Numbered from the stretch's first letter, positions 24,307 through 34,055 are shown. The stretch is DNA of 64,000 nt from Aporrectodea caliginosa (GCA_020284085.1 JACEVL010000674.1:72501-136500), one strand, 5' to 3'. The notes: generated by a model from the letters alone, not told the origin. Numbers and translations: made by a program.

Positions 24307-24504
24307 ATGTTAATCCTACTTTCTGGTGACACGCACGTAAATCCTGGACCAATTAATAAGTATTCCGCTTCTCTTCCTCCTCCTCCTCCGCCTCCTTCTG
24401 TTGCAACTGATGCTGCTGCTCCTCTTCTTCCTCCTCCTCCTTTGCCTCTTTTCTGCTGCTACTGCTGCTGCTACTGCCCTACACCACCTCCTTCACCTCC
24501 TTCT

Positions 24505-24535
<31 letters not shown>

Positions 24536-25713
24536 CTCCTCCTACTGTCCCGCTTCATACAACATTTCAGAAAAGAAACAAACCCAGCTTTGTACTCTGC
24601 AGCCTAAACGTTCGATCATTACTTCATCCGACACACTCAGCAGAAATTAAAGATTTGGCAATCTCCTCTCACCCTCCATACTTATTTGCCTTGACTGAAA
24701 CATGGTTTAACCCAAGCACAACCCATGCCCAATATCAAGACTGTTTACCTTCTGGCTATCATCTCTATAGCACCCCTCGTCCCTCAAAATCGACAACCGG
24801 TACGAACACCACTGGTGGAGGCATCGCTTTCTTGACCCGAGAACCTTCCACCGTCCTTGACTCACCTGGCTACTGTTTTCGTTCCTTTGAATGCGCCTCA
24901 ATCACCCTAAAACTCCCGAACACAATCCTAACCATTTTCAATGTCTACCGCTCTCCCACCTCGTCATACTCAAGTCCTGCATCCGTCTTCTTACAAGAAT
25001 TCACAACTTTACTCTCCATCGCTGCCACAACCCCTCATGAATTTCTGATCACAGGGGACTTTAACATACATGTCGACAATCCATCTGACTCATTTGCATC
25101 CGAATTCCTCACGCTCCTGCCATCTACTAACTTGATCCAACATGTCAACTTCCCCACCAACTGTCACAACCACACACTCGACCTCATCATCACTTCATCT
25201 CTCTCTAAGTTATCGCCAGACATCTCTTTCTTTTTTGATACACCTTCCGATCATTACCCCATTTTCACACGCCTCAACATGCTTCCTACTCCACAACCAG
25301 AACCCATCCCTCATTCATTTCGCCGCATCAACTCCATAAACATTGAAACCTTCATGCAAGATTTCTCCTCTTTAGACCTCGTTCTAAATCCTCCATCATC
25401 TCTTGATGACCTACTGTCTTTCTATAACACCACCCTCTCCATGCTCCTTGACAAGCACGCTCCTATTATCACCAAATCAGGCTCCCACTCTAACAACCCT
25501 TGGTATAATTTCTGCCTCCAGGCCTTCAAATCTTTCCGTCGACGCCTTGAGCGCACTTACAAACGAACCCGTGATCCTCAACTGCTCTCTTCCCTAAAGA
25601 CTGCAACAAATAAATATCATCACCTTCTGGCTGCCGCTAAAAAGAAGTTTTACTCCTCACTAGTTCACTCCCGATCCTCCAATCCTCGCCTTCTCTGGAA
25701 AACCATAAACTAA
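24307..25713 (+). CDS. LINE ORF2 N-terminal half: 2A-like peptide, polyproline, APE endonuclease
   Basis: 468 codons. The ATG at 24307 follows an in-frame stop at 24298. Residues 1-15 (MLILLSGDTHVNPGP) form a 2A-like motif. Residues 20-80 are mostly proline with a short cysteine-rich interruption, encoded by CCT repeats. Residues 98 to about 340 are an exonuclease-endonuclease-phosphatase domain with its landmarks: LNVRSLL (N), ALTETWF (E), ITGDFNIHVDN (D and N) and the C-terminal SDHYPIF. In LINEs this domain nicks target DNA for target-primed reverse transcription. The frame ends inside the linker to RT, so any protein made today would lack RT. It is a transposon remnant, not a host gene. 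Confidence 0.8.
24367..24562. repeat. (CCT)n-rich trinucleotide tract within LINE ORF
   Basis: Runs of CCT and CTT codons keep the reading frame and encode polyproline with a small cysteine/tyrosine patch between the 2A-like peptide and the endonuclease. Confidence 0.9.
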
Positions 25714-26690
25714 CTGCTACATCGGAACTCCGCTAGCCCACTTCCAAACTCTCTTCCATCTTCTTCAATAGCCGAGTCATTCTGTTCCTTCTTTTCAGGC
25801 AAAGTTGCTACTCTCCGACTCTCTCTCCAATCACTCCTTTCTAAAACTACCATCGATTCACCTGCAGGTACTCCTTCGTCTACTCATGCCTCTCCACCTT
25901 CCCCACCTAAATCGTCATTATCTGTCTTCCACCCAACATCAGAGACTGAAGTATCCAATTTATTACAATCTCCCCGAACAAGCAGTGCGAACTTGACCCT
26001 ATACCTACGCCCTTACTGAAAAACTGTGCAATGTGCATCTATCCTTATTCCCATAATTACCAAAATAATCAACATCTCCCTATCTACTGGAAATTTTCCC
26101 CCTCCTCTTCAAACACTCTTTAGTCACTCCACTCCTCAAGAAACCATCCCTTGACCAAGAAAACCTAACTACCGACCTGTTTCCAACCTGTCATTCATCT
26201 CTAAACTAACTGAGCGCATAGTCCTGTCTCGGATAAATGACTACCTGATTTCAAACTCACTCCTTAACCCACACCAGTCTGCTTTTACCATGCAGGACTC
26301 AACCGAAACTCTTCTCACTTCCCTCTACAATAAACTTGTCTCTGCCATCTCTCATCAACAAATCTCCTGTCTCTGCCTTCTTGACATTTCTGCAGCCTTT
26401 GACACCATCGACCACAACATATTACTCCAAAGACTGTCTTCCTGGTTCGGTTTTACTGACACTGCTCTCCTCTGGATTCAGTCCTATCTGTCTTCTCGCT
26501 CTTTCTCCGTTAAAACATCAGAAACCTCATCCCAAGCATGTCCTCTCACCAGTGGTGTTCCGCAAGGTTCTCGGGCCCCTATTGTTCATTCTTTACACTA
26601 CTCCACTCAGCTCACTCATCAAAGCATCCTCGGTTGACCTTCACCTATACGCTGACGACACCCAATTATTCATCTAATTCTCTCCAAGCA

Positions 26691-28795
26691 GCTTCTCTGA
26701 CTCCATAGATCATCTTCAGTAGTATATGAAGGGGGCCGTGGGGCCAAAACAATCTTTAACAAGTCAACAATTCATCACGGTAGGCTTTAAAACCCAAACG
26801 GTGGTCTTCCAAACGATTTGCCATTAGTACACTAAAGTTTGGGGCCAAGATCGACTTCGAGTCCTACACAATTTCCTAGATAAGTAAAGAAGAGTCTGGA
26901 GTAGGGGCCGTGGGGCCCCCGTAATTTTATATTTATACCTGAGGGCGCCACGAATCCTAGGGCAGCCTTCTGGCACAACAGAAACCCCCTCCCACTCAAG
27001 GTAGACTCAACACAGCTTCTAGACTGTATTCTAAAATTTGGCCTCCTACTATATTCTAAAGGACACTGTACAGTTTAGACCCTAACTCAAAACATTTAAA
27101 TAAGATACGGAAAAAAATGTGGAACTGAAAATGTTTTATGTGCTAAGTTTACCGGTAGGCCTAATATTTAGACAGAGTTGTCGCCGTCCCATGCTGCGGT
27201 TAGGCCCTACTTCGTTTCAGCATCCTTATTATAAAATATCGTTTTCATCTTCTAACTTAACAATACAAACATAACTTACCAAGATGCTATACTAAATTGT
27301 CTTCAGATGTAATATTTATCACAAAAATCGCTATTCTTACGCCGTTATAAATGTGTAAACAATGCCCAATGGTCACGTTACAAGCACATCCAATGAACGA
27401 CTTTTATCATTATACACAGTGAAAAATTTGCATACGGTTTTGGCCCTGAAAATATTTTGAAAGCCACGAAAAATTTTCAGAATTCTAACTGTGCCACGCC
27501 GGCCTTTCCAAGGCCAAATGTCATGCTAATTTAAAACCGTCCAACACGGCATCTGATCCTTATTGGTCAGAATCGTGACCGCGTTTGCTTGTTGACACAA
27601 GGACCTAGATTCACCAGCGCACGAATAAACCGCACTCAATGGTATACGATAAATAAACTATTATTGTCAACGAGTCTAGGTACACTACAAATCCCAACGC
27701 TTTTTCTATAGGCCTATGTATTAGGAACTCGGGTTAAATTTCATGTTTCTGTAAAAACCGAAATGTTTTGAATTTAATCTCTGACCATCATTGAGCTGCA
27801 TACCGATAAACAGCGTACGGTAAATGACCTTGAACCAACGACCTCATAATTATGCATTGAACGCCTAAACTAAATCACATTGAATGGAGTACGAATATAA
27901 ATCGTAAGCAATAATCATGATAATGTAAGTAAGTATGTCCTTGATTAACCTTAGAATAACATCTGCTTATAACAGTTTTGCTAAGTAATAACCGTGTATA
28001 ATATAATATATAATACATGCTTTGTCGGATGCTATTAGCACCGTGTATTGCAGGCTGTCCTGTTAGTAGTTAATATTTATTTCAATTGCATAACATGTAG
28101 GCCTAAATGTACAGCACAGTGCGTTTGCCAGACGCTTCAATAACGATTATTATTTACAACAAGCCGAGATCCCACAGAGACAGCAAAACAATGAAAAAAC
28201 GCCGTTATTAGGGGCATCTTAAAATTAATAAATCTTTGATCGTAGTCGTAAACTCGTAACTTCTACAGCGCCCACAATATAGATGTATGTTTTATTGTTT
28301 TAGGCCTATAATGATATACACTCTTAGATTTTTATTATTTGATGTAAGCCTACCCAGTGTGTTTAATAATAATAAAAACACACACATTATTAGAATTGAA
28401 ACAGGAAGTAAATTTACCATGCCTGTTGTCGAGTTATTTCTATCATCATTGGAAAAACCTAAAGCAAAGTGAAAATAAAATAGGCCTACCTCAGACAAAG
28501 TTAGGCCTAACTCTCATGTGAAAATTTATATAGCCCGCAACTTCAGTAAGTAAAAATGAGTTTCAGAATTTATTTCTGTACTCAGATCGAGATGTTTGAA
28601 CGCCATTTATAACTAAAACCATCGACATATTATTATGTAAACACGGAACTCAAGATTCTTTGCACGCTTCCGGAAAAACATAGAGTATACATTTCTAACC
28701 AAGAGGATCTAGTTGTAAATATTTTCAATTGTGTTCGTAGTAATACAACAGTTTACTTTGATAATACTAGAGATTTGAGTAGGCCTACCGTAGTT
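26691..28795. other. intergenic, nothing recognised
   Basis: About 2.1 kb without identifiable genes. GGGGCCGTGGGGCC-like GC patches occur near 26730 and 26905. Six TAGGCCTA octamers cluster between 27710 and 28790. Confidence 0.5.
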
Positions 28796-28930
28796 AGTAA
28801 GTAAGTAAATAAGTAGTTTATTTACCACAAAATAAAGCAAAATAATTATACAAAAATTTTGCAAACCGGTGAAGCCACATAGGACTCATCTCGCCGGTCA
28901 CCCTAAAAAGCAACGATTCAGAAGCACTTC
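28796..28930 (-). mobile_element. candidate LINE 3' tail
   Basis: Read on the minus strand, a non-coding stretch ends in AATAAACTACTTATTTACTTACTTAC. LINE fragments in this window (such as 52930-53367) end in the same kind of TTAC tail. No coding part is attached. Confidence 0.3.
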
Positions 28931-29331
28931 TACAGTTTTGGGGCCAAGACCAGCAGCATCGAGATACGTTAGGTTAATTCTATATTAGTCAATTCTATTT
29001 TTACACTCAAAGAATATTTTAAAATAATCAATTGAAAAAATATATAGATTAATATATACAGATTATATATATATATATATTATGTTATGTTATGCAAAAT
29101 GACAGGGAAAAATTCGTGTAAATATCTTTCAATCGGTAAAACAACTTTCTGCTCTCGTAGGTGCATCGGGCAGTATTGTTTTACTCATGTGGCGAAAACG
29201 ACCGCCGTCGTCGGGCGGACTCCGGTATCTTCAGTCACCAGGATAGCTCTTCGGAGTCTTCCCTGTTCTTCGTTCGTTCGCTGGACTCGGCCTTTCCCGT
29301 CGGGCAAAGGACTTAACGGTGCCACCGACGA

Positions 29332-29818
29332 TGCCTAACACTAGGTTTACTTGGAAGACGGCAACGACACGGATCAACACAGCAGATTGTTTTATTAATG
29401 TCGAACAGCTTAAACACTACAACTCTGGCTTAACTCTCATTAACTGAACTTTAACTAACTTCGGAACCAACTAACTCACTCGCTCACACACTCACACACT
29501 CACACACTCACACACTCACACACTCACACACTCACACGCGACAGGCGTCTCTATATATAGGCACAGAGGACGACAAATTGTCCGTTACTAAGGCAAGAGG
29601 CTGGTTGCTAAGGCAAGGCAAAGGCCCGTTACTAAGGCAAGAGGCTGGTTGCTAAGGCAAGGCAAAAGGCCCGTTACTAAGGCAAGAGGCTGGTTGCTAA
29701 GGCAAGGCAAAAGGCCCGTTACTAAGGCAAGAGGCTGGTTGCTAAGGCAAGGCAAAAGGCCCGTTACTAAGGCTAGTTGCTAAGGCAAATGTCCATGCGC
29801 CTTTCAAATAATGCTACA
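29332..29818 (-). mobile_element. LTR (A) of a Ty3/Gypsy-like element
   Basis: On the minus strand it begins TGTAGCATTATTTG (from 29818), directly after the purine-rich GGTGGGAGGAG, and ends ..GTTAGGCA at 29332. Between lie a minisatellite, a TATA box (CTATATATAGAG, 29551-29560), a TCACACAC-type 8-bp repeat (29483-29537) and AATAAA (29391-29396), the U3-R-U5 order of an LTR. Immediately downstream is GGTGGCACCGTTAAG, which resembles the leader or primer-binding region of Gypsy elements. Purine tract on one side and leader on the other suggests two elements in tandem sharing this LTR. Confidence 0.55.
29580..29800. repeat. 45-bp minisatellite carrying GTTGCTAAGGCAA motifs
   Basis: Units start with CCGTTACTAAGGC at 29581 and, as CCCGTTAC, at 29625, 29670, 29715 and 29760: an exact 45-bp period with the last copy partial. 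Each full unit holds GTTGCTAAGGCAA and GTTACTAAGGCAA, close to the RFX X-box half-site arrangement GTTGCC-n-n-GGCAAC. Confidence 0.9.
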
Positions 29819-30177
29819 ATACTCCTCCCACCAAGAAAAGAGGGAATGTCCCCTATTCCGTAACTGATTAACAATTTGAAAGGGACATCCTACGCTAGAC
29901 TCAATGTTCAATAAGCGAATAAAGTCATGATTAATACTAAATCGAACACTGCAGCCATTCCAGGCTTTAACTAACTAAAAAGTTCATCAGATTAGTCGGC
30001 CAAATCGGCCCCGCATAAACAACTAAGGTAATCGCCCTACAGACAAATTAACGGTAAGACCTAGTCTTACAACAGAAATGCAATCCCAGCTTTCAGGTTA
30101 ACTAAAATTCTCGCCCGTTAGGCTTAACCAACAATCCAATCGTTCAGTCATTGCAAAAACAAGACTCATAGCAATTA
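29819..30177. other. downstream region of zinc-finger ORF up to LTR A
   Basis: Non-coding 360 bp on the minus strand between the ORF stop and the purine tract. No further ORF or AATAAA signal stands out; the polyadenylation signal in LTR A could serve the upstream ORF. Confidence 0.4.
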
Positions 30178-31356
30178 CTACTCACTAGCCTCTGAGCTAA
30201 TGGACATGATTTCTTCCTCCGAAGATGAAGAGGAGGCTTCCGCCGAGGGGGAGGAGTCTTCGTCATTGTCCACAGAGGAACCGACGCTGTCCTCTCCTTC
30301 TTCCGAATTGGGCTGAATGTAGTCGTCATCGTTCAGATCATCGTCGCCGGGATCACCAACGCTAGGTTCCTCGGAGTCGGGATTTTCGGCGATGGAAACC
30401 GGAGAGGCACCATGCGTACTCCAGTCATCTTCATCTGGTATGTCTGGTTCGGAGTCCGAACTAATCACCACGACGGGCGGAAAGGGCGCTAGCGCGTGGC
30501 CTGGACGTTCGTGTGCTAGGCGGCAATTTACGTAAACCTCCGTCGCCATCTTGACAGAGCAAAGAGGGAAGAGTCGTTTTGCGTCCGCCAAGAATCGTCC
30601 GTAGTCATACGGAGGGAACAGACGATTGGCCCAGGCGAGGACGGGGGCGAGGTCGGATAGGGTCGGAGCGTCGACCGGCAAGCGAGCTGGCGGAGGGGCC
30701 GGAGGCGAGGCCCGATCCGCCACCACCTGCGCTAGGTTCTCTTCCTCGTTCATCGGAGGGGCAGTCGAGTTTCTTTCGTCAGGCCGTCCTGGATCCTTTG
30801 CCATCACCAAGTTTAGCGGTCCGAACGGCAGCTCTTCTTCGGGGGAAGACGAAGGGCCAGGGAAGGTAGTAGGCGCCGCAGTCTCCGTAGCCAGCAAGAA
30901 CCCGATGATATCCTGCAGCTCACCGTCTCCAGCGGGTGAAGAAGGGAGAGGAAGCGCAGGATGACTTCCTGGAGCCTCCACTGTCATCAGTTCTTCCAAG
31001 AACCGACATTGGGCCGCGCTTTCGTCAATGGAAGTCTGGTCTGGCGGTTCGAGCGATCGTAGAGTCGAACCCCAGTTCACAACCACCTCTGGGAAGCAGT
31101 GGTCTTCCGCAGCGACCCTCGGTAGCGCGGACGAGACAGCGGAAGGCAGACAGGCTGGTGAAGGCCCTCTATTGTCATCGCCGCCAGTAACTTCAGAATG
31201 GCTCAGAACGACTACCCTTCGAACTTGCTCGGCACCCAGCTCAGGGTGTTTCTCCCGAAGGTGACGCCGATACGAACGTTTGGTGTCTATCCCCTGGAAA
31301 GACCTAGGGCAGAAGTCGCAATTGCGGATCATCATCCGACCTGTCTGTTCAGCCAT
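30178..31356 (-). CDS. intact zinc-finger protein with SUMO-interacting-like motif and acidic tail
   Basis: An uninterrupted frame of 392 residues from the ATG at 31356 (the frame extends to a GTG at 31362, but ATG is the likely start). Residues 13-37 form one C2H2-like finger (C13-x2-C16-x15-H32-x4-H37, long spacing). The middle is Pro/Ala-rich; residues about 237-290 look helical (LAWANRLFPPYDYGRF). At about 295 stands VVVISSDSEPD, a textbook SUMO-interacting motif with an acidic/serine flank, and the last ~90 residues are Ser/Glu/Asp-rich. It lies between integrase-LTR-like sequence and LTR A on the same strand. It could be an unusual Gag, an accessory ORF of a Gypsy element, or a captured host gene. 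I recognise no named protein. Confidence 0.65.
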   Translation of the reverse strand: MAEQTGRMMIRNCDFCPRSFQGIDTKRSYRRHLREKHPELGAEQVRRVVVLSHSEVTGGDDNRGPSPACLPSAVSSALPRVAAEDHCFPEVVVNWGSTLRSLEPPDQTSIDESAAQCRFLEELMTVEAPGSHPALPLPSSPAGDGELQDIIGFLLATETAAPTTFPGPSSSPEEELPFGPLNLVMAKDPGRPDERNSTAPPMNEEENLAQVVADRASPPAPPPARLPVDAPTLSDLAPVLAWANRLFPPYDYGRFLADAKRLFPLCSVKMATEVYVNCRLAHERPGHALAPFPPVVVISSDSEPDIPDEDDWSTHGASPVSIAENPDSEEPSVGDPGDDDLNDDDYIQPNSEEGEDSVGSSVDNDEDSSPSAEASSSSSEEEIMSISSEASE

Positions 31357-31369
31357 GATCACACGTCGA

Positions 31370-31506
31370 ATGCGCTTTATTATGCATCTGCTGGCTTATG
31401 TGTAGTTTCACGTTGTCATAGCTGCTCGTTATATATACGTCATCGTTCGCCCATCAGCCTGTATTGTCGTTGCCGTAGCAACCAATGAAGCTCAATAATG
31501 ACGTGG
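31370..31506 (-). promoter_or_regulatory. compact Pol II promoter-like region upstream of zinc-finger ORF
   Basis: In transcription order (minus strand): TGACGT (31499-31504), CCAAT-box complement (31482-31486) overlapping GTTGCTACGGCAAC (31469-31482, a near-perfect palindromic RFX X-box), ATGACGTA (31437-31444, CRE-like) and TATATATAA (31429-31437). The start codon lies about 75 bp below the TATA box. AATAAA at 31376-31381, between TATA and ATG, is what an LTR R region would contain, so this is probably the end of an LTR. Confidence 0.55.
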
Positions 31507-31544
31507 CGGTCTCACACAAGTAAATGTTGCCTGGCCGTGTGGGG

Positions 31545-32165
31545 GAAAGTGTGCACAGGCAAATGTCCGTTGACAATTGTACACACACACACACGCAAAT
31601 TCTTGTCGACAATTGTACACACACACACAGCAAACGTCCAATTGTCACACACACGCAAATTCTTGTCGACAATTGTACACACACAAGCAAACGTCCTTGT
31701 CGACAATTGTACACACACAAGCAAACGTCCGTCGACACACGCAAATTCTTGTCGACAATTGTACACACACACAGCAAATTCTTGTCGACAATTGTACACA
31801 CACAAGCAAACGTCCGTCGACACACGCAAATTCTTGTCGACAAATGTACACACAAGCACACGCAAACCTCTGTCGACAAATGTACACACACACACACGCA
31901 AGGGTCCGTCGACAAATTTGCACGGGCAAATGTCCGTTGACAATTGTACACAAGCAAAGGTCCGTTGACAATTGTACACACACACACACGCAAATTCTTG
32001 TCGACAATTGTACACACACAAGCAAACGTCCGTCGACAATTGTACACACACACGCAAATTCTTGTCGACAAATGTACACACACACACACGCAAAGGTCCG
32101 TCGACAAATTTGCACGGGCAAATGTCCGTTGCCAAGACAAATGTCCGTCGCTAAGGCAAATGTCC
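31545..32165. repeat. tandem array of GTCGACAATTGTACACAC-type units
   Basis: About 20 irregular units of 25-40 bp, each combining GTCGACAAnTGTACACAC, a variable CA run, and GCAAATTCTTG or GCAAACGTCC. The last units change to GGCAAATGTCCGT with GTTGCCAAGACAA, similar to repeat units in LTR A. Long open frames on both strands (up to 446 codons, rich in CVCVQLSTRI or THTRKFLST) are products of the repeat. Confidence 0.9.
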
Positions 32166-32377
32166 GTCGACCAATGTGTACAGCCTTTTTGCTTGCAGAG
32201 GAGGAGGAGGGGAGGGCGAGTGAACGACGAGGAAGGGAGAGAAACACAGGCGAGCGTCGCACAGGAGAGGAGGGGAGAGAGGGACGCAGGCGAGCGTCGA
32301 GACGTCGAGGGGAGGGGAGGGGGAAACGCATCCCAAGTCATGGCCACGACAAGACCTCCCCGAACGACGGCGCCCAG

Positions 32378-33589
32378 CTATTGATAGCGCGCGGGCCGGC
32401 GAGTCTCCCTCCTCGGACGTCCGCTGACCTCAGAGGCGTCGTCGGCAGGGGGCTCAGGCGCCTCCACGTCTTCCATCGGCTCTTCCCTGAAGCAAGCCCG
32501 AAGTTTGTCCACATGAACTGTGAGTGGACGAGAATGAGGGGACTTCCGGATGCGGTAGTTCACAGGGCCGCTGCGTGCCTCCACGACGAAAGGTCCTGTG
32601 TACATCTTCTGCCATTTCGGAGAGCGACCTTGGTAACGACGAGGGGTATAGTACCAAACTTGCGCCCCAGGGGCAAATTCAGCCGGACGCACCCGCAAGT
32701 CATAAGCACGCTTCTGGCGCTCCGCAGCCACCCCCAGATGCTCTCGTACCAGGCGGTACGCGGACTCCATGCGCTCAGCAAAGTCTTGCACATAACTCGC
32801 GTATGTGCCTGCGCCCGGATCAGCGCTCGGGGGACTGCCGTAGACCAGGTCCAACGGGGCGCGTGTCTCCCGACCGAACATCAGGTAGTTCGGGCTGAAT
32901 CCCGTGGTTTCGTGTAGTGACGCCCGGTAAGCGGCGAGGACATGGGGCAGAGATTCGTCCCAGTCCCGTTGATTGCTACTGACCACTTTCCCCAGCATGG
33001 CATTAAGCGTCCTATGAAAGCGCTCTATGAGCCCATTCCCGCTCGGGTGATAAGGTGATGTCCTAACCTTATCTATTCCCAGCAATCGGCAAAGTTCCCT
33101 GAACAAGTTACCCTCGAAATTAGTCCCCTGGTCGGTGAGGATTTGTAGCGGTGCGCCGTACCTTACGATAACGTTTTCAACCAAGGCCCTAGCAACCGAG
33201 GTGGCTTCTTGATTGTGCATGGGGGCTGCTTCCACGAACTTCGTGAAGTTGTCCATCATCGTAAGGATATAGACGTTCCCTCTTCGACTACGCGGATGGG
33301 GGCCTGTGACATCTATACTCAAACGTTCCCAGGGCGCCCCACAGGGCAAGGGCTGCAACGGTCCCTGGCGGGAAGGTAAACCACGATGGTATTGGTTGCA
33401 CTGAGGGCAGCACTGGCAAAAGCGCCTCACATCCCGGGACCACCCGACCCAAAAGGCCCTACGCCTTACCTGCCCAGGTTCTCCGGACACCCAGGTGACC
33501 CCGGTCATCCCTGTGTGGGCGAGCCTCATGTACTGATCCCACTGCCAGCCCTGGGCACCACCAACTGTTCGACCCCGTCCGGTTCTCAT
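32378..33589 (-). CDS. Ty3/Gypsy integrase (C-terminal pol)
   Basis: 403 codons. A zinc-binding remnant (FCQCCPQCNQYHRG, residues about 57-70) is followed by the integrase core with a complete D,D-35-E triad: LSIDVTGPHPRSRRG (D), ILTDQGTNF (D) and GNGLIERFHRTLNAML (E). After it come FSPNYLMFGRETRAPLDL and the C-terminal GAQVWYYTPRR ... KWQKMYTGPFVV ... VHVDKLRACF module of Gypsy integrases, ending at a stop at 32378. It would insert the retroelement cDNA. The upstream pol is broken, so it cannot now be made as part of a polyprotein. Marked GC richness contrasts with the AT-rich surroundings, consistent with a young insertion. Confidence 0.85.
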   Translation of the reverse strand: MRTGRGRTVGGAQGWQWDQYMRLAHTGMTGVTWVSGEPGQVRRRAFWVGWSRDVRRFCQCCPQCNQYHRGLPSRQGPLQPLPCGAPWERLSIDVTGPHPRSRRGNVYILTMMDNFTKFVEAAPMHNQEATSVARALVENVIVRYGAPLQILTDQGTNFEGNLFRELCRLLGIDKVRTSPYHPSGNGLIERFHRTLNAMLGKVVSSNQRDWDESLPHVLAAYRASLHETTGFSPNYLMFGRETRAPLDLVYGSPPSADPGAGTYASYVQDFAERMESAYRLVREHLGVAAERQKRAYDLRVRPAEFAPGAQVWYYTPRRYQGRSPKWQKMYTGPFVVEARSGPVNYRIRKSPHSRPLTVHVDKLRACFREEPMEDVEAPEPPADDASEVSGRPRRETRRPARYQ

Positions 33590-34055
33590 AGATCACTTCA
33601 AGGCATGGTGATACAGGCGATCCCTTTTGTGCCCAGTACCTTTTCACGGCTTCATTCTCGCGCAAGAGTGTCTACTAAGGCCGGGGCCACGGTACCTTCA
33701 GCCAGCCAAGGGCGTACCACCGAAAGATCGGCATCTTCTTTCTGCGCCCTTACCAATTCCGCCTGCGGGTTAGGTTCACTATTCAATGGCTGTGTAGGCA
33801 CAGCTTCAGTACCGTAAAGCGACCGCACCGCTATCGTCAAAATATCACATTGGCATGGCAAGGCGTTTGGCTGGAAGGGTATTCAGATTACCATGTTTTC
33901 GACCTGGACGATGCAGCACCTGGAACTCGAACTCTGCCAATCGTTCTAACCAGCGGCTCTGCTGGCCAATGGGCTCTGGAGTTCGCTGGAGCCACTGTAA
34001 CGCGGCGTGGTCTGTCCTCAACGTGAACGGGCGCCCCAGCAAGTAGTGAACTGTT
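33459..34055 (-). pseudogene. Ty3/Gypsy RNase H end and integrase N-terminus, frameshifted
   Basis: The frame at 34055-33845 reads LLGRPFTLRTDHAALQWLQ and later RLAEFEFQVLHRPGRKHGN, the end of a Gypsy RNase H (family form ... HGNADALSR; here HGNLNTLPAKR). Frames at 33861-33652 and 33665-33459 continue into the linker and integrase zinc region, separated by frameshifts. RT, protease and gag are absent: homology stops at VHYLLGRPF, where hAT-derived sequence begins. Confidence 0.8.

Larger units (their letters stand above)
24300..26690 (+). mobile_element. CR1/L2-like LINE, endonuclease intact, RT broken
   Basis: Frame 1 runs from the 2A-like start through endonuclease into RT, with an in-frame stop at 25711 and others before RT. 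RT begins near 26167: NYRPVSNLSFISKLTERIV, then LLDISAAFDTIDHNIL (catalytic D box, about 26380-26430) and TSGVPQGS. A frameshift near 26570 moves LYADDTQLFI (about 26646-26675) to frame 2. The sequence stops matching right after YADD, so the RT end and 3' UTR are lost. The motif set is CR1/L2 clade. Confidence 0.85.
31357..32351 (-). mobile_element. candidate LTR (B) containing an expanded U3 repeat
   Basis: On the minus strand the integrase stop is followed within 30 bp by CGGGGAGGTCT, then TGTCGTGGCC (from 32351). The block contains CT-rich sequence, a tandem repeat array, TATA and AATAAA, and may end GTGTGATCA at 31357, followed by TGGCTGAACAGACAGG, which begins TGG as primer-binding sites do. 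It shares GGACATTTGCCTTAGC with LTR A but is otherwise different. Boundaries are inferred; no second copy exists in the window. Confidence 0.35.

Noticed and set aside
24401..24607. 68-codon leucine-rich frame resembling a signal or membrane segment
   Set aside because: Frame-shifted reading of the CCT tract inside the LINE ORF.
30579..31488. Plus-strand frames of 78-112 codons
   Set aside because: Antisense to the 392-aa zinc-finger ORF in GC-rich DNA; no family resemblance.
31454..32917. Long frames of 138-446 codons on both strands
   Set aside because: They run through the tandem array and, on the plus strand, antisense to the integrase gene. Composition is repeat-driven (CVCVQLSTRI, THTRKFLST).
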